Assembly (NCBI GenBank): GCA_949130495.1
Contig: OX422222.1
Coordinates: 104,769,709 to 104,833,708 of the forward strand
DNA: 64,000 nt
From: Sambucus nigra
Taxonomy: Eukaryota; Streptophyta; Magnoliopsida; Dipsacales; Adoxaceae
Direction of reading: 5' to 3'
Of the stretch, positions 35,384-49,644 are shown piece by piece. The notes under the pieces are model-generated. The model saw only the letters and a program-made list of their open reading frames with translations, was not told the origin of the DNA and ran no database searches. A program made the position numbers and the translations under genes. How positions within the stretch are numbered: the first letter of the stretch is position 1; the number at the start of each line of letters is the position of its first letter.

Positions 35384-38300
35384 AATGATCCATCAGGTAT
35401 AATCGCCATTATGTTTGCATTGTTAATTTTTTTTTTAATTTGCTTTGGAATTTAATACTCTCTCTCGATTCTCATTTTCATTTTTTATGTTGTTGTTGAG
35501 GTTTTAGATATAGGATTCTTTTGCTCTATACAGATATTAAAACATTAACGTACCCTTTTTGGAGTTTTTTATTTATTTTTTCTCGACCCATCTCTCTGAT
35601 TTGTAGTATTTCAGTTTTGTTGTTTCTTTGTTTGAGATTTATACATAGTTGTATCATTATTATTATCATCACTTTCTCAGGTGTCATTGGGCTAAAGCAA
35701 GAGGATCAACAACGAATCCGGTTAAGTTATTATTTATTTTTAATCCAATTTTAAAACAAAATGATTGAATTTATCTTTTTTAACTCCTCAATTATAAATG
35801 GTGTTTTTGTAATGTGTATTAGTGCCATAGATTGTAAATTAGTTTAGCACTTGGATCTTTGAGATAGTTCTCTCATTTGTGTATCGATTTTAAAGTAAGT
35901 GTATAAGCTGTAAATTGGGTGTGCAGTTCATAAATATAAAATGAGGTACACATCCAATTTACGCTAGAAAGTGAAGTTATGGAGTATTCATTACATATGC
36001 ATACTTCTTGATAGGTATCTTTGGGATTGAAACTGCTGGCAGGGATTGAAACTACGGTCATAAACTACGGTACTTACATGCTTTTCATTATTTTTTTCTT
36101 CACTAATTCAAATTAGGCTCACTTCCCAATTAAGACCAATGTTGTAGGAGTTATTGAAGATGTGGTAGGAAATTAAAGGGTAGTCGTTTAGGTGTTGGTT
36201 TGGGGTATTTAGTTAGGATACATGGTAGAATCTTTTGGGATACATTAATTGAAAATTATGAGTTGATCATGAGCATGGGGATAACATTTATGCACGGTGT
36301 ATATAATTGACTCAATAACATACATGTTTGTTAAATGATTAAATTTTAGGTACAATACGAGGGAGTGATACTCATTATAGATGGAGTAACTCCAAGCATG
36401 ACACATGTTGTTAAAGTAATTCCCTAATTTCATATCAGCTTTTCAAACTTTAGGCGGTCGTTAAGAAACTTGCTTTTTGTTGATTTTCACTGAGGAGTTT
36501 TATTTTATTCTAGAATTTGTCTTGAGTTCTAATTAAGTAATTATACAAAATTGATTTGACGTAACAGTCCACTTGGGATTTTATGTTGACATAATACTAC
36601 AATTATATTAGTTATCACTTTATCATCTCTGAGTCCATCCACAAATCAGTCCACTTCGAACAAAATGATCTTGAAATTTTGAAACTATCCATCTCAACCC
36701 ATTTTATGTTTGTATACAAACTCTTTGTACCATTGAAAAAAATAAAATTTATGCAGATCCAACTCCCCATTTCTAAAAATATCTAAAAATCTGCATTCCT
36801 TTTCCATTTTTCATACTGGATTCCTTGATTTTTTATGTTAGCACCACCACACTTCACTAGGTTTAATTTTTTGATATTAATGCGTCATATGTTGTGTGGG
36901 TGTTTGACAAGTTTGAAGCGCACATTTTTTGTCTTTGTTTAATAGTATTTGTACTAACAATACAATTTCTTATTCGTGCAGCTTTATCACTGTTGAAAAC
37001 TTTGGTTCCCCTTCAAAATCGGTATGAACTGTTTTGGATGTTTTTCACTATTCGCAATTGGTTCTAGATATGATGAAATTTGGTGCACGACGTTCTTAAC
37101 ATTGTATTGATCACGGGTGAGTTTGAGATTCTCATATTTTTGTGATTCTATGTAGTTTGAGAGAAACCAATTCAATATTATTTTGTCAAGTGAGGTAACT
37201 TGACACCCATTTGTTAATATTTTATTATCTAGAAATTAGTATAAGTTATTCTAATTTGACCAGTGGGGTGATGGGTTACGACGTTCAGTAAGAGCTGGGA
37301 TGAGTGACAGGTTGGTAGAGGGAGGAGTGTGAGGTCGGGAATTGGTTTGGTTACAGGGGTGGGGTTGCGGGTGAGTTTGGTTTGTGTGTGAGTTAGTGTG
37401 CCGGTTGGGTGTGTGCATAAGATGCGTCATGTGTGCATGCGTGAGGTGTGGTCAATGCTAGATTACTACATGGTTTTAGTTAACAATTTAAGCATGACTA
37501 ATTGATTTCATTATTTACCAAACCATATAGTCCAACCTTTTTTTAGCATCTCATTTGCAACAATGTTAAAGGTATGAGATTGAGATGAAGGTTAACAATG
37601 GTCTTTAGTGGCCGTGACCTTTATAGTTTAAAAATATGTGGATGTCCGTGATGTTCATTCTACATATTTTGTTGCAGTCATTTTTACTCTTCGAATACCT
37701 AGTACAATTTTTGGTCTTTCGGTTATTTTTGGATTTGTTTAGTTAGGGAAAGTACCTATTTTCGTTTCTCAAATTCCATTTTAAGCATTTAGTGGGGCTA
37801 TTTTTTTTTATTGAAATATTCATTTTATGCTAACACTGTCATTTGAATATGCTTTCTAAAAGTTTTGTTGTGGAAGTGGTTTAACAAAGTCCTTTAGATT
37901 TTTTTGAAAATTAGTCTTATTTGCATTATAAAAATGTTTTGAACAAGTCTTGGTGTTTGGAAAAAGATTTTGATGCTATCGAAAATGGGACTTACGGTAG
38001 AAACAGTCATGAAATGGAAACCAAACACATAAAAAAAACACAGGTGAAGTGAAAATGTAAATTGAGTAGACATTTACTTGCAATAATTTATCCTTAGGCA
38101 TCATATAGTTCACTAGAGCCCTACTCTATTTGAAATACAGTTATTATAAAAAAAATTAAATAATGCTTTCGGTTTGAAGAATGCACAAAATATAGATATA
38201 CTCGAATTTTGGAAATGGGTGATGATATACATTGGATGCACTAGTTTCTCCATGTTTGACTTTTAACACTGGGATTTTTTTGGCTACTTAATAAAATATT

Positions 38301-40680
38301 TGTGTCTTGAATGTGTTTGTTTTATGTTTGTTAGATAATTGTTTCTAACTTCAAAGCACCAGCAGACGGCTAAATAGGCTGTGGCAATGGATGCCGAAAC
38401 CAAATGCTTAACATTAAATATGTAAAAGGGACATGCTCATGTGGGTAACTTTGTTCAAATCTACAGGTTGTTCATACTTTCTACCTTTTTATGGATTCTT
38501 TGTATGATGTTCACTTTTTTTATTCAGAATCTAAAGATAAAAATAATCTCTCTCACTTGCACACTAAGAGCTCCAAACTAGACAACTTTCACTCTCAACA
38601 TTAACTCTGTAGACAACTTCTCAAAATTCAATCTTTCGAAAACCTCTCAACAATCACTATCACGGCATGGGTCCCAAATGTTTACTGCTAGGGTCGGGCT
38701 TGGTATTTTCAGCAATGGCTACATTGCAGCTACAAGGCATTATATCACCACATCTCTATATAACAAAACCAACAAGGTTACAAGGTTCAATATCGATCTG
38801 GTTCGTAGAATCTCTCTAAGGAATCATTTATCCCATTTTAATCGATTTGGTTTGGCATTTTTATTATCCTCATCTCACATCTTTCTCATATTAAAGACCC
38901 AACTACTTTTTTTTCTATCAGTTTCCATGATGACAATGATGATCAGTTATGCCATGGTCCTTATTTATTTTATTCTCCGACACCTATCTGAGTTCCGACA
39001 TGGTGTTCGATAGAAAAACCATGGTCCTATATACTTGTTATTAGTTTATAATATTCTAGATTAGTGCATATGGTTTGTCCAACACTCTAGATAACGACTG
39101 ATCTATTATTTCATAATAAAAGTTGCTATAAAATAATATTTTCACAGGGTTTTACAGTAGTGAGTAGTTGTCTTAAATGTTTTTAGTGCTATCTTTTTAG
39201 TTTTATTTCTTATAGATTATATAATAATACTTTCATTAAGAGTTATCGTTTGGTAATATTTGTAGGCCTGTCAGGAAGTGCTATGCATGGGGGCAAACCA
39301 TGCGAGCTGATTGATATTTCAAAAGATTTTTCAAAACAAGGAAGTTTAGTTAGTTGGTTGTGATAGGTTAATGTTTATGGTTGAATTGTTTTATTTTTTT
39401 ATTTGAATCATTTGCTTATTTGAGAAACATTTGTTTGGATTTTGATACCTGCAATATTTTCAATATATGAAATACATATTGATACATTTAACATCTCTTT
39501 CGTGGAAAGAATTTTCCTCCTCGGACTTCTTGGGTACTGAAAAATTAAGCATTTAATTAGCTTAATGGGCTTGGAATTTACAATCTTAGAGCCAGAAAAT
39601 TTGTGCTTGCTGGGCTTGGACTAATGGGTTGTATCCCAAGCACATAGGCCTAGAATACAACCAGTCACTCCTCAAATAATGTGAACCAACTTATTCTACC
39701 TTTCAATAACAATGTGAAGACAATGATTAATTAGCTTAATGCTATCTCCTTATTTCAAGATTTGTTTACATTGACATTCACAATATATTTCGAGATATCC
39801 TTGCCAACTCTAGATCATACGAATTTAGTGTTGTAAATCGAGGGTGCTGTGGCATTGGTCGAAACAGGGGCAAATCGAGGGTGATGTGGAAAATTAGACG
39901 AGCAAGGACACTCTCTCCCTCTCTTGAATCAAATTGATGAGTTTTCATCTCCGTAATTTCATATTTTCATCTCCATAATTCATATTTGTTGCGACATTGA
40001 TGAGTTTGATGGATTGTGTGAAATCGTAACCAATATAATAAAAGCACGTGTGTTCACACTTTAGTTTTCATCATTTACTGTACTTTTATTTCACTTAATC
40101 TTATTCACATTCAAAATCATTTCATGCCTTTTTTCTTTCTCTGCCATCTCTCTCCAGCGGCGGTTAAAATCGTCATCACGATCTCTATTCGTCAATGTTT
40201 CCTGGGTACTTATGCATATGCGTCGAGTGGCTAAGTTTGTGTAGTTTAAGTGTGTTCATGAGGTGTGTCCTCTTTGAGCGCATGAGGTGAGGGAAATACG
40301 GTTTGCACCACATCATTTACAATGGTAATAAAAGTAGTGACATGAGGTTTGTGTTATTCTGTTTCTTGGGATGAGATGGAATGGATGAGGGGATGACCAA
40401 CTAGCTGATGATAAGATGTTTTCGTATGTAATCTGTGTGTGTGTGTAAAGTTTTTTTCAATCTTATTTGTTGATTTTTTTTTTTTTTTTGGGGGGGGGGG
40501 GTTCAAAATATGCTTCTCTGGGAACAACCTGAGCAGTTGGGTGCTTTTAAAATCTAATTTCATTGATTGTGTATTCTGAAATCATTTAATTTCGGAAGAA
40601 AACGAGTTTTTCTCATGTTTTGTTTAATTATTTCTTTTTTCTGTTTGTGCTTTATAGAAAATGGATAGGAAACTTCGTAT
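35384..40680 (+). other. AT-rich non-coding interior of the Helitron-like element
   Basis: It starts with AATGA (35384-35388), the right E4 target duplication. No convincing coding frame. Short exon-like pieces bounded by CAG and GT occur at about 35681-35724 (CTCAG|GTGTCATTGGGC to CCG|GTTAAG) and 36982-37020 (TGCAG|CTTTATCACTG to ATCG|GTATG), which could be exons of a captured gene. 37260-37450 is unusually G/T-rich. The 111-codon frame at 38678-39013 has no recognisable domain. 40477-40501 is a T run followed by a G run. Identity of any gene here is unknown. Confidence 0.35.
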
Positions 40681-40689
40681 CAAGCCAAG

Positions 40690-41577
<888 letters not shown>

Positions 41578-41589
41578 TACCTTTCAAGT

Positions 41590-42290
41590 TGTGATATGGC
41601 GGGTAAATTAATGAACTTGCGAATAAAATTTTGTTTGTTCACTAAAAGTATGTATTTTATTAGTTTTGTTTTAATAGGTTAGTCATTTGATTTAGTTATT
41701 TCAATATGTTTATTGAGGTGCTTATGCTATTTCTTTATACATTTCATTAGATCCAATATTCTATATCAATTTCTCTATGGGGTTTTCCTTTTGCAACTTT
41801 CATTGGATACACCATATTGTTTGATGGAGTTGAAGTAAACTTTTATTAGTGGCTCATTGAAACCTATTTATTAGAATATATTTTACTTTTAAGAAATATA
41901 GTTTCATATTTTACCTGATGTAATATTCTTATGCATCATATTTGGTGGTAGCACGGTTCATTTACTCTGTATTGCTGAATACATACATTTCACTTTAAGC
42001 ATTATTTTCTATATTTTTTTCTTATATGGGTAACAAGGTTCCATTTTCTCGATTTCTTCCTACTTAAAATGCATATTTCCGAGTGATGTTCAAATTTAAA
42101 TTGTTAAATATTATGAATCTTTTAGTGTTCAAATTTACAATTGTTCTTAAAATTCATAATTACTTCAACTATGTTTATACAAGTTATGAGGACTTCTAAT
42201 AAAACAACGGAGATTGCAAATATTTCTAAAATCTCATCATAAACATTTCTCTGATAATGCAAATTCATAACTGATTAACGATTGTGGTTC
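41590..42290. other. AT-rich stretch, nothing recognised
   Basis: Between the two gene fragments. AAAAGTATGTATTTTATTAG at about 41644 repeats a 20-base piece found at about 41468. No coding signal. Confidence 0.5.
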
Positions 42291-42299
42291 TCTTTCTCA

Positions 42300-42640
42300 G
42301 CTACTTTTTTTTTGCTCTCATTGAGGACTAATTGGAGCAGGAGCTTCGATCTCCTTTTATCTCAGCAGGCTTCTAAAAAATCGCGCTATGTTGTAGAAAT
42401 ACACCATGAGAAACAAGAACTCGGCTCCTCTCGATTTCTTCATCAACGCCCAATAAAATCTCAGGCTCAACCCCCTCAACCAATCCCGATGCTCTGTTAT
42501 TGCATTTACTCGCCGCACATCCACATGACACCGAACAGCTGCTCCCTGTAGCTTGACACTCGCATTTCTTCATCTTGCACAAAGATCTTTTACTACACGA
42601 GCAGCAGACTACGGGTACCAGATTGGCATCCATATATTCC
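42300..42640 (-). pseudogene. Kinesin C-terminal Cys-rich fragment (KIN-4/KIF4 type)
   Basis: The minus strand, 42633-42373, has a dense Cys motif (ten Cys in residues 10-44: CCSCSKRSLCKMKKCEC, GSSCSVSCGCAASKC). This matches the metal-binding CRC-like tail of plant chromosome-associated kinesins. VLVSHGVFLQHSAIF follows, a stop, then KPAEIKGD, matching the tail region of the same family. Only the tail is present; motor and coiled coil are absent. It is in the same orientation as the lysA fragment but unrelated to it. Confidence 0.72.
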
Positions 42641-45510
42641 TACACTGAAGAAACCTTCAGAACTACAGAAGCTTTAATCAGTTTAGTTTGTGCTAATCAT
42701 CTTATAATACCAAGTCAGCTTATATTCCCTTTTTCTCCGTTGTTTTTGCAATGTCAACTTTATATGTTCTCCATCAAATTAGTTTGTCTTTTTTTCCATT
42801 AGGGCCATTTATTAATTTTTCCTCTTAACCTCAAACATTTTGTTTAGGTTTGAAGATTTCTGGGATTTTTTTTGTCAAAACAATGTGTTATTGGATTTCA
42901 AATGAAGTTAAGTTTTCTTGCTTTATAAATTGGGTTTTGGTTGGCAAACAAGTCTTAGAACTCAATGGTCGTTAGGTATATTTGTAATAGATTCTTAAGT
43001 GTTTACTGTTCAAACATGGCGAATACTATTAAAAATTTAGTAATCTTACTTGATTACATGAATTGGCAGTTTGTCTTCGTGAGCTCAGTTCTTATTTATA
43101 GTGAGTAAACTCTTTTGAATTTATTATTAGAAGATATACCCAAATTTAGTAGATAATATGTAGGAGATAATATGTAAGATATACCCACCTCACTGTTAGA
43201 TCTCCATGTATTTGATTTTTGTTTCACTTTTTTTGGGTTCAAATCAGGTATACTTTCTTCCATTTCCATCAATAGATCTCTATGTATTTGATTTTTGGTG
43301 TGTTTAATTACCCTCTATTTATGTTGTTTTCAGTCTCATAGTCGCCACTTGCTTTCCATCCGGACAACTACTGATTTAAGTGAACACCTGCTTTTTCAAT
43401 ATCTTGGTCCTGGATGCACATTTTTTTGCAGTTTTCATCTTCAGTTTCTATCTATATTTTCATTTCTTTTTTTACGAAAAAATGGGAAGCCTCATTTATT
43501 TGTTGAAAATGAACACACTTCACTGTTGTCACCACGACAACACCATGAACTATCAGCTCTATCAACATTTAGTTTCGGAGATGCAACACGAGATGTGCAC
43601 AAAAAGTTGCATACAAAATAATTGGTATCAGTTAACTAATCGTGGTTGTTATAATAAATAAGATGTCAATTTTGTTTACATATTTTTGCTTTCATTATAG
43701 GTCATATTTGATACAAATTGGTGAATGTTGTTCAACATTACCATTTTTAAAACAAAATGTATACCCAAATTTAAGTGAAAGGTATTTGGACTGTTCTATC
43801 ATTTAAAAAAAATTGTCATTTAGGCATGTTAAAACTGTATATGTCATGTGTTGGATTTTTTTTTTAGTTTACTCTGCTGCTTTGTATATGTCATGTGTTG
43901 GTTCAATATGTGTTCATATTTGGGTATGCATTATGTTCAAGGTATTTGTGTTTAATTATTTTTGTGGGGGATTTTGATATTTCCCCTTCTTCTTATTCAC
44001 GTGGTTATTTCATATACTTTTGTTCCTTATTCAACTCAAGGATTGTCCAAATGGGTTGTGGTGTTTGTTTTTACATTAATACATTTTAGTGAAATATTTT
44101 GATTTATTCTTCATGGTATGGAAGATAATCTTATTCTATGTTATCTAAATGAAATATTTCGCTCATTTTGAATTTTATGAGTTTGGGAGTTTTCAATTTT
44201 CAAGACGTAGGTGTGGGGAGACTTCAGAGTGGTAAGAATGGACCCATATTTTATTTTGTAATGTAGTTTTTTTGCCTATTTCATTTCCATCTATTTCATT
44301 TTCCTTTTTCAGTTCAGATTGATGAACGGTTTGTGATTGTGTTAAAGCCATCTAATTTTGTTAAAAAAGTTCACAATATATATTTGTTTTGTAGTAAATG
44401 ACATTTTCTGAAACTAGAAGATTAGTGGGGATTAACATTCAGTCCTCTATCTTTACGATATAACAAATGTGAAGTGAATTGCTGCTGATCTCAGTCGCTG
44501 CAACACTCATGGTACGATGTGCAGTTGTGTCATGGGTATATGGCGTATGTGCATGAGCTCACTAGGAAAATATAATCATCATTTTGTTTTGTACTGCTTA
44601 TGTAACATATTATAACATATTGTTATTCATTTTTAGCTCGGTAGTTCTGCTATATACTATGTAACATACTGTTCATATATTTTAGCTCTCTTTGAGTTTT
44701 GTACCTTCTCAGGTGTCCACAGATACACTGGATGCAAATGGCTCAGACATCTACTAGAAAATAGGCACGATGCCTCATGGTGTCGTATATTTTTGGTACG
44801 ATGTGCGATTGTGTCATAGGTATAGGCGCACCTTCGACTGGATGCAAATGACTTTTTTCTCTTAGTTTTGATTGTATTGCTTACTGAGACACACCAAATG
44901 TTTTTTTTACAGGTATGATGTGCAGTTGTATTGCTTATTGTATTGTTGACGTTTTCATTTCCTTCAGCTTCACCTTAGATATCTCATTTTCATGGTACTC
45001 AACTAATGGAACAATCCCTGATTTAGTGAAATGCTCAGAGAAAGCCTCGGTCATGGTATTCCCAATTGGCAATTTGGCTCATTACTATTCCCTCAAGTCA
45101 CATGATTGAAATTTAGTTATAACATTTTGCAAGAATGATAATATTTTGTAAATACAACATTGGGGTGTATTGTTGAAAGCTAAATTTTTGGTGAAAAGTA
45201 GTCGCCTCAAGTTCACCATACATACATTCCATCTTTTTCTTATATTTTGATTTAACACTTCATAGGATTTATGAAGCACAATTATAGTATGATCCTCACA
45301 AAATAAGTTCATACCTAATATTTGTGATGTGTTGTGAGAGGATGGATAGTCCTACAGCATGTTGTTGATGGCGATTTTTTTTTTTATTTCTAAACAGGGT
45401 GGATAGTCTTATAAATAAAGGAAATTCTGTCCAAATTTTATAAATTATTTTTACACTTGTGTTGTAAAAAACTGACTTATATTGTTATACATTCAATAAT
45501 TGTGGAAAAT
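42641..45510 (+). other. AT-rich interior of the Helitron-like element, no gene
   Basis: No recognisable protein. A short motif GGTACGATGTGC-GATTGTGTCAT recurs in diverged form at about 44513, 44797 and 44912, with GGATGCAAATG at about 44731 and 44839. These are dispersed internal repeats of unknown role. Frames at 43295-43661 and 44915-45109 lack family features. Confidence 0.4.
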
Positions 45511-45515
45511 TTTCG

Positions 45516-45544
45516 CCGTGCCTTCAGGCACGGGCATTCCGCTA

Positions 45545-45545
<1 letters not shown>
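45516..45545 (+). other. Helitron 3' terminus: hairpin plus CTAG
   Basis: CCGTGCC, loop TTCA, GGCACGG (45516-45533), then GCATTCCG and CTAG (45542-45545), followed by T. Helitrons are known to end in CTRR about 10 bases after a short GC-rich hairpin and to insert between A and T, with no target duplication. Confidence 0.75.

Positions 45546-45616
<71 letters not shown>
45546..45616. repeat. (TA)n microsatellite
   Basis: About 70 bases of uninterrupted TA at the Helitron/LTR junction. The equivalent in the 3' LTR (55862-55890) is a much shorter TA tract, so the run has expanded here. Confidence 0.95.
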
Positions 45617-45620
<4 letters not shown>

Positions 45621-46574
45621 GAATGTATGTATATATGTACTTATGATACTATCTATTGTGTGAATTAAGTAGACATAAATAATAATGAAATCTGAAATGA
45701 ATTAAGTTGGTGAACACTTTATCTATATTAAATTGAAGGAGCGCCTATCCATATTAAAGAGGAATTAATTATAGGTATTATGTATATTGCGAGGAGAATA
45801 CATGGGATCAATATTGGGCTATGATTAGATGTTAGACGGGAAAGAACTAGTTATTATGGGAATAAAAACTAGTAGGGTTTGATGGAACATTAGGCGTGCA
45901 CATTAGAGGAGAGGTGAGCATCTCAAGTGAGTACGATAATCTAACATGATTAATGTATTTGCTATAATCTCATTTTAAGCATTTGCTGATTTTTAAACGG
46001 TTTCCAACTCGAGCTTTGACTCGTTTTCTACAAATCTCTTTTCTTGTCAAATTATTTTAGGTGCCCAGCCACAGGGACACTAAGCATAGGAGCTCTATTC
46101 ACTCGACGAGCTGTAGCTGTTGTGAAAGTTATAGGACCTTGGTAGTAGACGCCTCTATGTCTATTATTTCTTCCTTTTGAGTTATTTCATCAGTTAGGAC
46201 ATGCTGCCCCTTTTCAATTAAGATATTCAAAGATTTTGGACTTAATTAATTACTTCATTTAGTTGTTGGATTATTTCTGTCGGATTATTGTATTTGGGAC
46301 TTAGACTGGAAATGTTTTCTCCGGTTTCATTTATTACTGCAGTTATTTCATATACATGAGATTGATGTAAATGGTGAATGTTTATTTATTTCGTTAACCT
46401 AGTTGTTGTATTAATTAAAAGATAAAATTTTGACATAAACTTTTTTAAATATTAGGTGGTTAGTATTTAATAATAAAGTTTTCGACAGTGATGCATAATC
46501 TGAACCAACTGGATATTCTGATTTAATTTAATAAAGGTCTGATCACCCGGTATTTAATTAGGTGGGGTGTCACA
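45617..46574 (+). repeat. 5' LTR of E3, second part
   Basis: It resumes at the point lost at 24035 and matches 55890-56844 to the end GGGGTGTCACA. It contains stem sequences near 45893 and 45952 and the acceptor ATTTTAG|GTGCCCAGCC (46060). Confidence 0.92.
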
Positions 46575-46576
46575 GG

Positions 46577-46588
46577 TGGTATTAGAGC
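46577..46588 (+). other. E3 primer binding site (one change)
   Basis: TGGTATTAGAGC, i.e. TGGTATCAGAGC with C to T. Confidence 0.88.
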
Positions 46589-46758
46589 ATCAGGTTCTAG
46601 AGTCCTTATGATCTGTGCGGCTTATTATGCTTTTCGCGTAGCTTTCTTTGATATAGAGCCCTATATTTAGGAGTGTTGTACTCATTAATTGCGCATACTA
46701 TGTCTTCAGCTATTTGAGATAATTACTGTGGACTAATAAAGCTTCTCTCTTATTTCAA

Positions 46759-47900
46759 ATGCCTCCCAGACGTTCACAGCGAGCCAATAGGGATGCCCAG
46801 CCCGAGCCTCAGCCAGGTCCGACCCAGGGCACGATGAATGTTACGAAAGTTGCCTCTATTGTGGCACAGGCGGTGAATGCAACATTAGCCGTGGTATAGT
46901 AGGCCCCACCACAGGCACTAACTGTGGATCCAACACTAGTCCACATTTTTCCTTCTGCTTGGGAGCGCATCAGAGATGCCTTTCAGAAAGCACATCCTCC
47001 AGAGTTCGCAGGAAGTTCAGATGTGGTGAAGGCGAGCCAATGGAGGAAGGATATACAGACACACCTGAGGATGCATGAGTGCACAGAGGTGCAGAAGCAG
47101 ATTTTATCCACCTTTAAGTTGGTGGGGGCAACGCTACAGTGGTGGGAGTCCACTACCACAGCGAAGGAGAGAGATAGCTTGACTATTCGAGAGTTTTAGG
47201 TGCGGTTTGACCACAAGTACTTCCCTTTCGCCTTGCAGACCGAGATGAGGCAAAAGCTGTTGAAACTCAAATAGGAAGGGAGGACAGTTGCTGAGTATAA
47301 GGAAGAGTTTACTGATCTTCTGAATATAGTGCCAGATGAGGTACCGACGGAGGAGAAGAAAATCCAGAGGTTTATGGATGGATTGACTTGGAGGATTCAC
47401 CAGCATCTGTTAGGGAATCTTTCATTGGCCGCTTATTCTGATGTGATTAATGCTGCTCTTTTACACTGCCAAGACCACCGCTTCCATCAGTAGGGAAGCA
47501 AACGAGCCGGGGAGTCCAGCCAGCAGGGTCAGATATGAGGTAGTAGTGTCACTGGTGCACCGAAAGCTTAGGGACAGGTCCATCAGGGTGAGCAGAGTTT
47601 CCATCAGGGGGACCCTGCTAAGTAATTCCGTTCTTAAGACTTCAGATAAGGGCAAGGAGGTTTTAGGCAGGGCCAGCCTGGTCAGCAGGGACAACAACGA
47701 TTTCAGTAGGGCCAGGGGAGGGGTGAAAACGGCCATCAGGGCCAAGGACAGCAGAGGCAGAAGGGAGGACACTTTCCAAGGAGGTGCTTTACTTATGGAA
47801 ACACTGGTCACGAATTCCAGGATTGTCCTCAGAGGGGTAGAGCCCCGTAGCAACAGCAGTAGTAGGGCGCTCGTCAGGAGCCCCAGCGATCGATATTTCT
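46759..47900 (+). pseudogene. E3 gag, full type with capsid core
   Basis: ATG at 46759 (MPPRRSQRANRDAQ). Capsid core: FPSAWERIRDAFQKAHPPEF, LVGATLQWWEST, TVAEYKEEFTDLLN, INAALLHCQDHRFH. A Gln/Gly-rich linker follows, with knuckle RCFTYGNTGHEFQDCP (second Cys is Tyr). At least ten in-frame stops, nearly all TAG or TAA where relatives have Gln (TAG-TAG at about 46897), consistent with C-to-T decay of CAG/CAA codons. Confidence 0.88.
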
Positions 47901-47934
47901 AGCCGTCCTCCAAGCACCACCTCAGGTACTAGCT

Positions 47935-48590
47935 TTGCCAGTCATTCTAGAAGCTTCGGTGCAGCAGGTCCAGTTGCAGTATGGGTATGTCTATAACGTC
48001 CATCAGGTCGTGGTTTATCAGGCCTCGCCCGCTGTCGAGGGTATATTTTTTATTCAGGGGACTATGGGGCCTATATTATTTGACACGGGGGCTTCACATA
48101 GTTTCATTGCCACTAGTTTTGCACGCGCCATGGGGTTATTAGACATGACAGATAGCACAATTACTAGCATAGACTCACCAATGGACTATGGGTCTTTCAT
48201 ATTCTTTATATATATCGGGGAGTAGGCATAGAGATTGGGAGGTTGATTTTATCGACCGACATGCTTGTCTTAGAGATGCACGAGTATGACGCTATTATCG
48301 GGATGGATTGGCTAGTTATGTATAGGACTATGATTGATTGCTATAGCCGTAGTATTGTGTTTGCCATACCGGGTCAGGAGATTTTTTGGTGGCGATGCCT
48401 CGTCCTGAGGGAGGTTTATCGACCCATTTATATTATATAGAGGAGGAAACCTCTAAGGAAGTGGTGATACCGCTTGATTCGATTTCGGTTATTCATGAGT
48501 TTGCTGATGTATTTCAGGACATACTGGGATTACCACCTAGCAGGGAGATAGAGTTTGTGATAGATTTTATGCTTGGCACTCGGTAGATAG
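47935..48590 (+). pseudogene. E3 protease
   Basis: ILFDTGASHSFIATSFA has the intact DTG triad. After a stop and shift near 48225, DAIIGMDWLVMY and the PEGGLSTHLYYIEEE tail are in two other frames. Leads into the RT linker ([11 protein letters not shown]). Confidence 0.87.
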
Positions 48591-49644
48591 CCCGTGCACC
48601 TTACCCTATGGCTCTGGCAGAGATAAGGGAGCTACGAGATCAAATCGAGCAGTTATTAGGCTAGGGTTTCATTCGTAGGAGTACCTCGCCTTGGGTTATT
48701 CGATTATGTGTTAACTACCGAGAGTTGAATAAGGTCACGATACGGAATAAATATCCGTTGTCCCGAATCGATGACCTATTCGGCCAGTTGAGGGGAGCTT
48801 CTTTTTTTTCAAAGATAGACTTCAAGTCGGGGTACCATTAGTTACGTATTAGGGAGCATGCTGTCCCTTAGACTGCTTTTCTGACGAGGTATGGATCTTA
48901 TGAGTTCAGAGTTATGCCATTTAGGCTAACCAACGCACCGGGAGTCTTCATGGACTTGATGAACTAGATCAGTTTGTCATTGTCTTTATTGACGCATTCT
49001 GATTTATTCCCGGACTGAGGAGGAGCATGCCGAGCATCTGAGGATGGTTTTACAGACTCTATATGAGCACGAGTTATATGCGAAATATATGAGAAATGTG
49101 GGTTCTGGCTGAGAGAGGTTCAGTTCTTGGGGCACATCATTTCTGCGGAAGGGATATCGGTAGATCCCGAGAAGGTGTCAGCGATGAGGGAGTGGGGACA
49201 TCCCACGACACCGACTGAGATACGTAGTTTCTTGGGGCTGGCAGGATACTACAGGAAGTTTATTCGGGTATTCTCGAAGATAGCGGGTTCGTTGACAAAA
49301 CTTGACTCGCAAAGGGGTGCCATTTATATGGAATGATACCTGCCAGTTGGCTTTTGACGAGATGAAGGACAAGCTAACTTCAACACTAGTTCTAGCCCTA
49401 CCCAGGCCAGGGTTGGAATACATGGTTTACACTGATGTGTCCTTACTAGGACTAGGGTGTGTCTTCAGCAGTAGGATAAGGCGATTGCTTATGCTTCATG
49501 TAAGCTTAAGCCTCACGAGAGGAGTTACCCCACCCACGACTTGGAGTTAGCGGCAGTCGTGTTTGCATTGCGGATATAGATACATTATCTCTTGGGGGAG
49601 AAATTTTGCCTATTCACGGATCACAAGTCACTGCAGTAACTGTT
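48591..49644 (+). pseudogene. E3 reverse transcriptase / RNase H start, heavily damaged
   Basis: It lacks the LFVKKKDGS segment after STSPW (small deletion near 48695). [28 protein letters not shown] and MPFRLTNAP are readable, but the active site reads FIDA, with the second Asp lost in a damaged stretch (48975-49000). RT connection and the start of RNase H (YTDVSL, TDHKSLQ) follow. It is cut at 49644 by S5. Confidence 0.87.

Noticed and set aside
38678..39013. 111-codon frame as a captured membrane protein gene
   Set aside because: Hydrophobicity comes from T-rich DNA; no recognisable motif and no relation to neighbours.
40354..40563. Minus-strand frame with a Pro/Lys run
   Set aside because: The run is only the T/G homopolymer at 40477-40501 translated.
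47461..47853. 130-codon minus-strand frame
   Set aside because: It is the antisense shadow of the E3 gag Gln-rich linker.
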